Source: Actinacidiphila acididurans
GTDB taxonomy: Bacteria > Actinomycetota > Actinomycetes > Streptomycetales > Streptomycetaceae
Length of the DNA stretch: 64,000 nucleotides
Assembly (NCBI RefSeq): GCF_016918855.1
Contig: NZ_JADKYB010000008.1
Span: 1-64,000 of the forward strand
Reading direction: 5' to 3'
Positions 1 to 9,594 of the stretch are shown here, in pieces. The position numbers and the translations under genes were made by a program. Under the pieces are notes generated by a model. That model made no database searches. It was not told where the DNA came from and was given only the letters and a program-made list of their open reading frames with translations. Position 1 is the stretch's first letter. The number at the start of each line of letters is the position of its first letter.

Positions 1-1175
<1,175 letters not shown>

Positions 1176-1301
1176 ACGCTCGCGTTCACTGTTTGGTTCC
1201 CGGGTTGCGAACAGTCGCACCGGTGAACTGATAGCTCAACTGAAAAGTGTGCTTGTTCGCTCGGACTCTGTCGAAGCCCTGCATTGAGGGCGACCCGATA
1301 G

Positions 1302-1420
1302 CGTTTCGGTGGTCATAGCGAAAGGGAAACGCCCGGTCACATTCCGAACCCGGAAGCTAAGCCTTTCAGCGCCGATGGTACTGCAGGGGGGACCCTGTGG
1401 GAGAGTAGGACGCCGCCGAA
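1302..1420 (+). rRNA. 5S ribosomal RNA
   Basis: About 119 bases beginning GTTTCGGTGGTCATAGCG and ending CGCCGCCGAAC. The two ends pair (GTTTCGGTGG against CCGCCGAAC) to form helix I. The conserved loop GAACCCGGAAGCTAAGCC is inside. This is the typical Streptomyces 5S sequence. It is the last gene of the rRNA operon and is followed at once by a strong terminator. Confidence 0.97.
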
Positions 1421-1430
1421 CAATCTTTCT

Positions 1431-1480
1431 GGACCCTTGGTCCTGGCCTGAGCGCTGGGACCAAGGGTCCTTCTTTTTTC
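1431..1480 (+). terminator. Rho-independent terminator of the rRNA operon
   Basis: A perfect 13-bp stem, GGACCCTTGGTCC at 1431-1443 with GGACCAAGGGTCC at 1458-1470, encloses a 14-base loop. It is followed by a T-rich run at 1471-1479. The U tract is unusual for this GC-rich genome, where most other terminator-like hairpins lack one. Confidence 0.95.
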
Positions 1481-1555
1481 TCCCGAAGCGCACGCAACCC
1501 CGCGGCAGCGGGAGACTTGCAGTACAGCAGTACGAAACCGACAGGAGTCATGCCG

Positions 1556-3823
1556 ATGTCCAACTCGCCCGAAGACCGGCCGGAGCGCGGCGGTTACCGT
1601 CGCGAGGATCGGCGTGACGATCGTGCCGGCGGCCCGCGCCGTGATGACCGCGGTGGCTCCGGCTTCCGCCGGGACGACCGCCGTGACGGCGACCGGCCAC
1701 GCTACGACCGCCCTCGTGACGATCGCCAGGGCGGTGGCTTCCGCGGCGGTGACCGTGACCGTCCCCGCTCTGACCGATCTGACCGTCCGCGGGACGACCG
1801 GCCTCGTGGGCCGCGTCGTGAGGACGACCGCGGTGGTTCCGGCTTCCGTCGTGACGATCGCCGGGACGACCGCCCCCGTGGCCCCCGCCGCGACGACGAC
1901 CGTGGCGGATTCCGCCGTGACGACCGCCAGGGTGGCGGTTTCCGGCGTGATGACCGCGGTGGTTCGGGCTTCCGCCGGGACGACCATCGGGATGGGGACC
2001 GGCCGCGCTTCGACCGCCCCCGTGAGGACCGGGACTTCCGTGGTGGCGACCGCCCCCGGGACGACCGCCAGGGCGGTGGGTTCCGCGGCGGTGACCGTCC
2101 CCGTGACGATCGCCAGGGCGGTGGGTTCCGTCGTGACGACCGTCGTGACGAGCGCCCCCGCTTCGACCGGCCGCGCGACGACCGTCCCCGTGGGCCGCGT
2201 CGTGAGGACGACCGTGGTGGTTCCGGCTTCCGTCGTGACGATCGCCGGGACGACCGTCCCCGTTACGACCGGCCGCGCGATGACCGGCCGCGCGACGACC
2301 GTGGCGGCTTCCGTCGTGACGACCGGCACCGTGAGGACAGGCACCGTGATGACCGCGGTGGTTCGGGCTTCCGCCGGGACGACCGTCGGGATGGGGACCG
2401 GCCGCGCTTCGACCGCCCCCGTGAGGACCGGGACTTCCGCGGTGGCGACCGCCCCCGGGACGACCGCCAGGGCGGTGGGTTCCGTCGTGACGATCGCCGG
2501 GACGAGCGCCCCCGCTTCGACCGGCCGCGCGATGACCGTCCCCGCGATGACCGTCCCCGCGATGACCGTCCCCGTGACGACCGGCCGCGCACGCCGCGCC
2601 GGGACGACGACCGGGGCGGCTTCCGCCGGGACGACCGCGGGCCGCGGCGCGACGGCGGCCGGCCGTCGTACGGGCGTGGAACGGTGCAGGGACGCGGGCG
2701 GTTCGAGCGGCGCGGCGGCCGGGACCAGCGCTCTGACGAGCGGGAGCCGGTGAAGCGGCTGCCGATCCCGGACGAGGTGACCGGGCTGGAGATCGACCCG
2801 AGCGTGCGGCAGGAGTTGAGGAGCCTGCCCAAGACGCTCGCCGACGACGTGGCGCGCAACCTGGTGATGGTCGCGCAGTTGCTGGACGAGGACGCCGACC
2901 GGGCCTATGCGTACTCCCGGGTGGCGCTGCGCCTGGCGTCCCGTGTCGCGGCCGTACGGGAGGCGGCGGGCTTCGCCTCGTACGCCACCGAGCGGTACGC
3001 CGAGGCGCTGGCCGAGTTCCGGGCGAGCCGGCGGATGACCGGCACGGTGGACCTGTGGCCGGTCATGGCCGACTGCGAGCGCGGACTCGGCCGTCCCGAG
3101 CGGGCCCTGGAGATGGCGGGCGCGCCCGAGGTGCACAAGCTGGACAAGGCCGGCCAGGTGGAGATGCGCCTGGTCGCCGCCGGAGCCCGGCGGGACCTGG
3201 GGCAGGCCGACGCCGCGGTGGTGACCCTGCAGAGCCCGGAGCTCGCGTCCAGCGCGGTGCACCCCTGGACCGCCCGGCTGCGCTACGCCTACGCCGACGC
3301 CCTCCTCGCGGTCGGCCGGGAGAACGAGGCGCGCGAGTGGTTCGCCAAGGCCCTGGAGGCCGACCACAACGGCACCACCGACGCCTCCGACCGGCTGGCC
3401 CAGCTCGACGGCGTGGAGTTCGTCGACGCCTTCGACGAGGAGGAGGCCGAGGCCGCCGAGGCGGAGGAGCGCGTCGAGCCGCACAAGGACGACGTGGACG
3501 ACGACCGGGACGATGACGCCGACGACTCGTACGACGACTTCGACGATGACGACGAGGACGAGGACGAGGACGCGGAAGACGCGGCCGACTCCTACGACGA
3601 CGAGGACGAGGAAGACGAAGAAGACGATGACGCGGACGACGCGCGTCACGACCGGCCGCTGCGTGCCGAGGACGTACCGGGCGCCGACGACCTGACCGAT
3701 GAGGCCGACCCGACCTCGTTCCTGGACGCGCCGTTCCGTGAGCCCGCCCACCGCGACGCCCGTGACAAGGACGGCGACAAGGACAGCGGCAAGGACGCCC
3801 CCGACGCGGGCGCCGACGACTGA
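1556..3823 (+). CDS. TPR-domain protein with long Arg/Asp-rich repeats and acidic tail
   Basis: A 755-residue protein in three parts. Residues about 8-390 are a low-complexity tract of RDDR, GGFRR, RPRDDRP and GGSGFRR units. Residues about 395-620 are alanine/leucine-rich helices of TPR type. The last ~130 residues are a run of Asp/Glu broken by a few positive residues. ATG 1556 is preferred because AGGAG lies 8 bases upstream; ATG 1550 is too close to it, and a TTG at 1517 has no ribosome site. It occupies the place of the TPR gene found upstream of the HAD phosphatase and tlyA in other actinobacteria. The mixed-charge, RGG-like N terminus suggests RNA binding or condensate formation, but that is inference. 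The function is unknown. Confidence 0.9.
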   Translation: MSNSPEDRPERGGYRREDRRDDRAGGPRRDDRGGSGFRRDDRRDGDRPRYDRPRDDRQGGGFRGGDRDRPRSDRSDRPRDDRPRGPRREDDRGGSGFRRDDRRDDRPRGPRRDDDRGGFRRDDRQGGGFRRDDRGGSGFRRDDHRDGDRPRFDRPREDRDFRGGDRPRDDRQGGGFRGGDRPRDDRQGGGFRRDDRRDERPRFDRPRDDRPRGPRREDDRGGSGFRRDDRRDDRPRYDRPRDDRPRDDRGGFRRDDRHREDRHRDDRGGSGFRRDDRRDGDRPRFDRPREDRDFRGGDRPRDDRQGGGFRRDDRRDERPRFDRPRDDRPRDDRPRDDRPRDDRPRTPRRDDDRGGFRRDDRGPRRDGGRPSYGRGTVQGRGRFERRGGRDQRSDEREPVKRLPIPDEVTGLEIDPSVRQELRSLPKTLADDVARNLVMVAQLLDEDADRAYAYSRVALRLASRVAAVREAAGFASYATERYAEALAEFRASRRMTGTVDLWPVMADCERGLGRPERALEMAGAPEVHKLDKAGQVEMRLVAAGARRDLGQADAAVVTLQSPELASSAVHPWTARLRYAYADALLAVGRENEAREWFAKALEADHNGTTDASDRLAQLDGVEFVDAFDEEEAEAAEAEERVEPHKDDVDDDRDDDADDSYDDFDDDDEDEDEDAEDAADSYDDEDEEDEEDDDADDARHDRPLRAEDVPGADDLTDEADPTSFLDAPFREPAHRDARDKDGDKDSGKDAPDAGADD
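1590..2650 (+). repeat. Degenerate tandem repeats coding for RDDR/GGFRR units
   Basis: The DNA of the N-terminal tract repeats short units such as GACGACCGCC and CCCCGTGACGAC. A longer block of about 135 bp occurs twice almost unchanged (about 1952-2085 and 2351-2484), offset by 399 bp or 133 codons, so an in-frame duplication is likely. Near 2525-2580 a 12-15 bp GATGACCGTCCCCGC unit is repeated in direct tandem. Such a tract can expand or contract by slippage or recombination without breaking the frame. Confidence 0.85.
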
Positions 3824-3860
3824 TCCGTAACGGCCGGAACACCCGGTCGTGAATCGCCTC

Positions 3861-3898
3861 CGGGGCGGTATCCGCGTGACATCGCGGATGCTGCCCCG
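3861..3898. terminator. Hairpin between convergent genes
   Basis: A two-part stem: CGGGGC (3861-3866) with GCCCCG (3893-3898), and ATCCGCG (3870-3876) with CGCGGAT (3883-3889), with a small internal loop. It lies between the end of the repeat-rich TPR gene and the end of the opposing DUF1015 gene, so it can serve both strands. No U tract is present. Confidence 0.6.
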
Positions 3899-3914
3899 CG
3901 GCGTTGGCGGGTGC

Positions 3915-5254
3915 TCAGCCCGGCTCCAGGCTCCGCATCACCAGCCCGGTGGCCGGTTTGGGGCCGAAGGAGGTGGACTTGCGCGGCATCATCACGCCCT
4001 GCCGGGCCAGGTCGAGGACGACCTGCTCGGCCACCGGGTGCATCAGGACCGCGGTGCCGCCGTGGCGTTCGGCCAGGGCGACGGCGGCGGTGGCGTCGTG
4101 GATGTAGCGGATGTGCTCGCCGTCGTCCGGGACCTGCCAGAGGTGGTCCAGCAGCAGGCCATGCAGGACCGTCGCGTCCAGCCGGCGCCAGGGGTCGGGG
4201 CGGCCGGCGGGCAGACGGGCGGCGAGGGCCGCCGGGTCGGGGCGGTCGAGCAGGTGGTAGCCGTCGCCCGCCAGCAGGAAGGCGTTGCTCTCGGCCGCGG
4301 CCTCGGCGAGGGTGACCAGCGCGCGGTCGAGCGATTCGGCGAGCGGGCGGACCCGGAAGACCGTACGGGCCGCCTCCAGCGCGGTGTGCGGAGGCAGCGC
4401 GGGCAGCACCCGGTGGATGGCGCGCACCCGCAGCGGATAGCGGGCGGTGTCCACCAGCAGCACCAGGCCGTAGTCCCACGGGGTGCCGGCCGGGTGGTCG
4501 GCCTGGAGCCGGCGGTAGGTGGCCCAGCGGTGGTGGCCGTCGGCGATCAGCGCCTGGCGGTGGGTGAGGTCGGCGCCGATCGCGGCCAGGTCGGCAGGGT
4601 CGGTCAGCGCCCACAGCCGGTGCCGTACCCCGTCGTCGGTGGTGGTGGACAGCAGCGGCGCGGCGGCGCCGGCGGTGCGGTCGACGATGCGGGCGGTCGC
4701 GTCGCCGTCGCGGTAGGCCAGCAGCAGGGGCTCCAGGTTGGCCGCGGTGGCCCGCATCAGGGCGGCGCGGTCGGCGACCGGGCCGGGCATCACGTCCTCG
4801 TGCGGGAGGACGACGCCCTCCTCGGGGGCGGTCAGCCGCAGGGCGCCGATCACGCCGCGCTGGAGGTGCTCGCCGTCGAGCTGTTCGTAGACGTAGAGCG
4901 CGGGCGACGGGTCCGTGGCCAGGACGCCCTCGCGGCGCCAGCGGGCGAGGGTGCGGGCGGCGGCTCGGTGCCGGTCGCCGGGCGCGCCGGTGCCGGCGGT
5001 GGCCGGGGCGGCTTCCGGGGTGCCGTTGTCGGGCGGATCAGCCGGACCACGTTGTACGGGTCGGCGGTCGCCAGCCGGCGCCGGCCCTCGGGGCGTACGA
5101 CCACGTCGTACGGCGGGGAGGTGACCGCGGCGAGGCTGCCGATGCGATCGGGCACGTAGCGCAGGCCGCGGAACGGGACGAGGCGCAGACCGCCGGCGCG
5201 GGGTGGGCTGCCGGGGAATTCCGGTCCGCTCGGGTCAGGAGCTTGTGTGCTCAT
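3915..5254 (-). pseudogene. DUF1015-family gene broken by a frameshift
   Basis: Translation from ATG 5254 gives a normal DUF1015 start (LVPFRGLRYVPDR, then SPPYDVV, then DPYNVVRLIRP). At 5031-5033 the frame then changes: the sensible continuation (DNGTPEAAP, then RTLARWRREGVLATD) lies in the next frame and runs to the stop at 3915. The whole locus is 1340 bases, one base short of 447 codons. One missing C on the coding strand (RPTT read in place of RPDNG) explains it. The downstream part keeps good codon usage and family motifs (DGHHRW, LLVDTARYPL). Either the gene is recently inactivated or this is a sequencing error in a G/C run. The biochemical role of DUF1015 is unsettled. Confidence 0.85.
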
Positions 5255-5339
5255 CCGCGCATGTTATGTCCGGGTCGGGCGCGGCGGCGGGCATGGGGGA
5301 TGATCGATCGAGCGACGAGACCTGAGGAGCGAGTCCCCG

Positions 5340-6359
5340 ATGACCCTGCGGACCAGTCCGAGCGGCAGTGACCGAGCGCCGGCCGAGCGGTACGACACGG
5401 CGCTGCTCGACCTCGACGGCGTGGTGTACGCCGGCGGCGACGCGATCGACCACGCCGTCGATTCCCTGGCGGCGGCGCGCGAGCGCGGGATGCGGCTGGC
5501 CTACGTGACGAACAACGCGTCCCGTACGCCGGACACGGTCGCCGCGCATCTGAGTGAGCTGGGTGTGCCGGCCGAGCCGAGCGAGGTGGTGACCTCGGCG
5601 CAGGCGGTGGCGCGGCTGATCGCCGAGGACGTGCCCGCCGGGTCGAAGGTGCTGGTGATCGGCGGGGACGGGCTGGTCGAAGCGGTGCGCGAGCGCGGCC
5701 TGGAGCCGGTCTTCTCCGCCGACGACGCGCCGGTCGCGGCGGTGCAGGGCTTCTCGCCGGACCTGCGCTGGGCGCAACTGGCGGAGATCTCCTACGCGGT
5801 GCAGCGCGGGGTGCCGTGGTACGCGTCGAACACCGACCTGACCATTCCCAGCGGGCGGGGCATCTCGCCGGGCAACGGGGCCGCGGTGGAGGTGGTGCGC
5901 TTTGCCACCGGCGGCAGCCCGAAGGTGGCGGGCAAGCCGCTGCCGCCGATGCACCGGGAGAGCGTGCTGCGGACCGGGGCGCGTACGCCGCTGGTGGTCG
6001 GCGACCGGCTGGACACCGATATCGAGGGGGCATACGCAGGCGGGGTGGACTCGCTGCTGGTGCTCACCGGCGTGACCCGGCCGGCCGCGCTGCTGGCCGC
6101 CGAGCCGCGGCACCGGCCCACGTACGTGTCGGCCGACCTGCGCGGCCTGCTCGCGCCGCACCCGCCGGTCGAGGCGGAGGACGGGTCCTTCCGGTGCGGG
6201 GGGTGGACAGCGGCGGCCGACGACGACGGGCTGACGGTCGACGGTTCGGGCGACGCCCTCGACGGGCTGCGGGCGCTGTGCGCGGCGGCCTGGACGTACG
6301 CCGGAGAGGGCACGTGCACGCTGGACGCAGGGCCGGCGCTGGGGAAGCTGGGCTGGTGA
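5340..6359 (+). CDS. HAD-IIA family phosphatase, NagD-like
   Basis: A 339-residue cytoplasmic hydrolase of the HAD IIA subfamily. It has the nucleophile motif DLDGVVY (Asp24, acid Asp26), the second motif VTNNAS, the Lys motif GKPLPP, and the Mg-binding motif GDRLDTDIEGA. The cap between motifs II and III is the NagD type. Members dephosphorylate small sugar or nucleotide phosphates; the substrate here cannot be read from sequence. GAGGAG at 5324-5329 sets the ATG start. An extra ~60 residues after the HAD core form a short C-terminal domain. The gene is syntenic with the phosphatase upstream of tlyA in mycobacteria. Confidence 0.92.
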   Translation: MTLRTSPSGSDRAPAERYDTALLDLDGVVYAGGDAIDHAVDSLAAARERGMRLAYVTNNASRTPDTVAAHLSELGVPAEPSEVVTSAQAVARLIAEDVPAGSKVLVIGGDGLVEAVRERGLEPVFSADDAPVAAVQGFSPDLRWAQLAEISYAVQRGVPWYASNTDLTIPSGRGISPGNGAAVEVVRFATGGSPKVAGKPLPPMHRESVLRTGARTPLVVGDRLDTDIEGAYAGGVDSLLVLTGVTRPAALLAAEPRHRPTYVSADLRGLLAPHPPVEAEDGSFRCGGWTAAADDDGLTVDGSGDALDGLRALCAAAWTYAGEGTCTLDAGPALGKLGW

Positions 6360-6413
6360 GCCGGTCGTAGCGGGCAACCCCGGCGCAATGGCGTCGCCGT
6401 TGGACGAGGCATT

Positions 6414-6510
6414 GCCGACGCAATGGAACTGCGCGGTCAACGGCCGACGCAATGCCGACGCAACAGTGCCGTGGTCAACGGCCGACGCAATGGCGACGGG
6501 TTGCGTCGGC
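6414..6510 (+). repeat. Short direct repeats ending in a hairpin
   Basis: GCCGACGCAA recurs at 6414, 6443, 6454 and 6481. A 20-base segment, GGTCAACGGCCGACGCAATG, occurs twice (6435-6454 and 6473-6492). The last copy pairs with TTGCGTCGGC at 6501-6510 to give a perfect 10-bp stem with a 10-base loop. The hairpin lies between the convergent HAD and reductase genes and probably ends transcription. The upstream copies look like duplications of its left arm. Confidence 0.7.
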
Positions 6511-6542
6511 CGGCCCCGTCGCCCGGTGCGGCGCCCCGGCCG

Positions 6543-7397
6543 TCAGGCGCGTGCGGCCCGGGCCGCTTCAGCCAGCAACTGGTCCTCTGTGGTGCCCTGC
6601 CGCCAGTAACCCGTGAAGGTGACGGCGGGGCGCCGGAAGCCGCGGTCGCCCAGCAGGTGGCGGCGCTGGGCGCGGACCGCGGCGGCCTCGCCGGCCAGCC
6701 AGGCGTAGGGGGCGCCGGCGGTCAGGTCGGCCGCGGCGAGGGCGGACAGCGGGCGGCCGGTGCGGTCGGTGCCGTGCGGGGGGCGGATCAGCCAGTGCAG
6801 TTCGGCGTCGGCCTCGGTGGGCAGCGGCAGGCGGTCGTCGGGGTGGGCGACCTCCAGGAAGGCGCGTACGGGCAGGTCCGCGGGCAGTGCGGCGAGGATG
6901 CCGGCGACGGCGGGCAGCGCGGTCTCGTCGCCGGTGAGCACCACCAGGTCGGTGCCGGGCGGCGGGCGGAAGTCGACGCCGCCGTTGTCGGTGCGGACCG
7001 GGGCCAGGACGCTGACCTTGTCGCCGGGCCGGGCGCGGTGGGCCCAGGCGGAGGCGGGGCCGAGGTCGCCGTGCAGGGCGATGTCGAGGTCGAGTTCGGG
7101 CGGGTCGGCGCGCAGGCCGCGCAGGGTGTAGGTGCGCATGACGGCACGGACGGCGGGGTCCATGGCGCGCCAGCGGGAGTACCAGTCGGTGTCCAGCGGC
7201 TCGGGCAGCACGGGCGTGTTGTCCTGGCCGGGGCGGGGCAGGAAGAGCTTGAGGCGCTGGTCGTGCCCGCCGCTGACCACGCGGGTCAGCGACGGGTCGC
7301 CGAGGACGATCCGGACCAGCGAGGGGGACAGGTGCCGGACGCGGACGACGGTGGGGTGGAAGAAGGCGTAGGGCGGCTCCGGGGCGGTGTCCGTCAC
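6543..7397 (-). CDS. Siderophore-interacting protein (FAD ferric-siderophore reductase)
   Basis: A 284-residue flavoprotein of the SIP/ViuB family. These enzymes reduce Fe(III) in imported siderophores so that the iron is released in the cytoplasm. It has an N-terminal FAD-binding barrel with the flavin motif RTYTLR near residue 88. The C-terminal NAD(P)H-binding part has the LTGDETALPA stretch typical of the family and ends in a GYWRQG motif. It starts 4 bases after the stop of the siderophore-binding lipoprotein, so the two genes form one operon running away from the iron box. Iron repression through that box is likely. Confidence 0.93.
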   Translation of the reverse strand: MTDTAPEPPYAFFHPTVVRVRHLSPSLVRIVLGDPSLTRVVSGGHDQRLKLFLPRPGQDNTPVLPEPLDTDWYSRWRAMDPAVRAVMRTYTLRGLRADPPELDLDIALHGDLGPASAWAHRARPGDKVSVLAPVRTDNGGVDFRPPPGTDLVVLTGDETALPAVAGILAALPADLPVRAFLEVAHPDDRLPLPTEADAELHWLIRPPHGTDRTGRPLSALAAADLTAGAPYAWLAGEAAAVRAQRRHLLGDRGFRRPAVTFTGYWRQGTTEDQLLAEAARAARA

Positions 7398-7401
7398 GGC
7401 G

Positions 7402-8481
7402 TCAGCTCACCTTCTTCGCGGCGGACAGCGCCTTGGTGAGCGCCTCGATCCGGTCGGCGCACTTGGCGTACGAGAAGATCGGCTCGCTGGGCCAGCCGGT
7501 GACCTGGCCTGCGGCGACCGCGGGCAGCCGGTTCCAGGTGGGTTTGCCGGTCAGGTCCTTGGGCTGGAGGGTGGCCGTGCGGTTGTCGAGCATGATGACG
7601 TCGGCCTTGTACTTGTCGGCGGTCTCCCAGCTCAGCGTCTCGAAGAAGCCGCCCTGCACCTTGTTCGGCACGACGAAGTCCACGCCGAGGCCGCGGTAGT
7701 AGGTCAGGTCCGCGGCCGAGGAGGGGGTGGAGACGTAGAAGGAGTCGGCCGCGGCGGAGGCGGCCATGACCTTGATGCCGGCGGCCCGGGCGGTCTTCGC
7801 GGCGCTGCGCAGGGCGGCGGAGGCGGTGTCGAAGCGGGTCTTCTGGGCGGCGTTGGCGGTGGAGGCGAGGTCGGCGCCGAGCGCGGCGGCCAGGTCGGCG
7901 TAGCGGCGCAGCGGGGTGGTCAGCGGCACTCCGGCGACGTCGATGCCGACGCTGGGGGCGATGGCGAGGACCTTCTTGGCGCTCTGGTCGGGGACGTACC
8001 ACAGGGTGGGCGGCTGGTAGATGTGGCTGATGAGCAGGCCGGGGGACAGGGCCGCGTACTTCTCGACGCCGAACTCGCCCCAGGTGTTGCCGAGGACGGT
8101 GAGCTTGGTGACGTCCAGGTCACCGGCCTGCGCGTCGGCGCCGCCGCCGGCCAGGGTGGTGGGGCCGAAGACGCCCGCGCATTCGACGCCGTAGTCGTGC
8201 AGTGCGGCGGCGGCGCCGACGTAGGCGACGAGGTTCGCGGGCCGGTGGGGCAGCCGTACGGTCTGCTTGCGGTCGTCGGTGAAGGTCCAGGGGCCGGTGG
8301 CGGTGTCCTTGGCGGGGGCCGCGGTGGGGGCGGGGCCGTCGGAGGAGGAGCCGCAGGCGGACAGGAGCGCGCCGAGGCCGAGGGTGCCGCCGGCCGCGAG
8401 GAGTCCGCGGCGGGACAGGGGCAGTCCGGGTGCCGGAGTGGATCGGGGGGAGCGCACGGGAGTGGATCGGGAGGAGTGCAT
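7402..8481 (-). CDS. Siderophore-binding lipoprotein of an ABC importer
   Basis: A 359-residue periplasmic-binding-type protein (FhuD/FepB class), anchored outside the membrane. The N terminus has twin arginines (SRRGLL, residues 23-28), a hydrophobic stretch and the lipobox LSAC with the lipidated Cys43, so it is a lipoprotein, possibly Tat-exported. The rest is two alpha/beta lobes. It is the first gene of the leftward unit with the reductase. Its presumed -10 is the left half of the iron box, which gives a short leader of about 30 bases. No clear ribosome site precedes ATG 8481. The divergent genes encode the matching permeases and ATPase. Confidence 0.93.
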   Translation of the reverse strand: MHSSRSTPVRSPRSTPAPGLPLSRRGLLAAGGTLGLGALLSACGSSSDGPAPTAAPAKDTATGPWTFTDDRKQTVRLPHRPANLVAYVGAAAALHDYGVECAGVFGPTTLAGGGADAQAGDLDVTKLTVLGNTWGEFGVEKYAALSPGLLISHIYQPPTLWYVPDQSAKKVLAIAPSVGIDVAGVPLTTPLRRYADLAAALGADLASTANAAQKTRFDTASAALRSAAKTARAAGIKVMAASAAADSFYVSTPSSAADLTYYRGLGVDFVVPNKVQGGFFETLSWETADKYKADVIMLDNRTATLQPKDLTGKPTWNRLPAVAAGQVTGWPSEPIFSYAKCADRIEALTKALSAAKKVS

Positions 8482-8514
8482 GGCGAATTGCCGCTCTGCT
8501 CGGAGTGGTCAAAG

Positions 8515-8533
8515 CTAGGTTAGGCTAACCTAA
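8515..8533. promoter_or_regulatory. Iron box (DmdR/DtxR-type operator)
   Basis: The 19-base palindrome CTAGGTTAGGCTAACCTAA differs at one end base from the actinobacterial iron-box consensus TTAGGTTAGGCTAACCTAA. It sits between the divergent lipoprotein and permease genes. Each half contains TAACCT, which can act as a -10 element for the outgoing gene. An Fe-loaded DmdR/DtxR-type repressor bound here would block both units. Confidence 0.93.
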
Positions 8534-8538
8534 GTCGC

Positions 8539-9594
8539 GTGCTGGTCGATCACAACTCCCCGCCCGTGCCGCAGGAAGGCGCCGCGCCGCCCGCCGCCCC
8601 CTCTCCGAACGCCCGCCGGGCCGCCGGACTCCTGCTGGCCGTCGCCCTGCTGGTCCTGGTCACCGCCGCGAGTGTCGCCTTCGGCGCCCGGACCGTCCCG
8701 CCCGGCCATGTGCTGCACGGCCTGTTCCACTCCACCGGCACCGACGACGACGTGGTGATCCGCGATCTGCGGGTGCCGCGGACGCTGCTGGGCCTGCTCG
8801 CCGGCGCTGCACTCGGCATGGCCGGCGCCTGCATGCAGGCCCTGACCCGCAATCCGCTGGCCGACCCCGGGCTGCTCGGCGTCAACGCCGGCGCCGCCGC
8901 GGCCGTCGTCACCGCCATCGGCTTTTTCGGCGTCACCTCCCTGACCGGCTATGTGTGGTTCGCGCTCGCCGGGGCCGCCGCCGTCTCGGTGCTGGTGTAC
9001 GTGATCGGTGGCAGCCGCTCGGCCACTCCGGTCCGGCTCGCGCTGGCCGGCACCGCGGTCACCGCCCTGCTCCAGGGCTGGACCAGCGCCGTCGAACTCA
9101 CCCATGGCGCCGCCCTGGACCGCATCCGGTTCTGGCAGGTCGGCTCGCTGGCCGCCGCCGACGTCGGCACGGTGCGGCACATGGCGCCCTTCGTCGCGGC
9201 CGGCGTCCTGCTCGCCCTGGCCGTCGCCAGGCCGCTGGGCGCCCTCGCGCTCGGCGAGGACACCGCGCGCGGCCTGGGCGCCCGCCCCGCCCTCACCCGC
9301 CTCGCCGCCATGGCCGCGGTCACGCTGCTGTGCGGGGCCGCCACCGCCGCCTGCGGGCCCATCGTCTTCATCGGGCTGGTCGTGCCGCACGCCGTGCGCC
9401 GGATCACCGGGCCCGACATGCGGTGGGTCCTGCCGTACGCGGCGGTGCTCGCGCCGGTGCTGCTGCTCGGCGCCGACGTGATCGGCCGCCTGGTCACCCG
9501 GCCCGCCGAGCTCCAAGTGGGCATCGTCACCGCGGTCCTGGGCGGCCCGGTGTTCGTCGCACTGGTGCGCCGCGGCAAGGTGGCCGCCCTGTGA
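8539..9594 (+). CDS. FecCD-type siderophore permease, subunit 1
   Basis: A 351-residue integral membrane protein with about nine or ten hydrophobic helices. The family landmarks are RDLRVPRTLLGLLAGAALG, MQALTRNPLADPGLLG near residues 95-115, and the cytoplasmic coupling segment near GEDTARGLGA. It forms the channel with the next gene and takes siderophore from the lipoprotein. GTG 8539 begins 5 bases after the iron box. There is no room for a ribosome site, and TAACCT lies 7 bases before the start, so the mRNA is probably leaderless. It overlaps the next permease by 4 bases. Confidence 0.92.
   Translation: MLVDHNSPPVPQEGAAPPAAPSPNARRAAGLLLAVALLVLVTAASVAFGARTVPPGHVLHGLFHSTGTDDDVVIRDLRVPRTLLGLLAGAALGMAGACMQALTRNPLADPGLLGVNAGAAAAVVTAIGFFGVTSLTGYVWFALAGAAAVSVLVYVIGGSRSATPVRLALAGTAVTALLQGWTSAVELTHGAALDRIRFWQVGSLAAADVGTVRHMAPFVAAGVLLALAVARPLGALALGEDTARGLGARPALTRLAAMAAVTLLCGAATAACGPIVFIGLVVPHAVRRITGPDMRWVLPYAAVLAPVLLLGADVIGRLVTRPAELQVGIVTAVLGGPVFVALVRRGKVAAL

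Noticed and set aside
1337..3751. Very long open frame on the minus strand opposite the repeat-rich TPR gene
   Set aside because: Its Val/Arg/Pro-rich composition is the mirror of the RDDR repeats, it covers the 5S gene, and it has no ribosome site or family motif.
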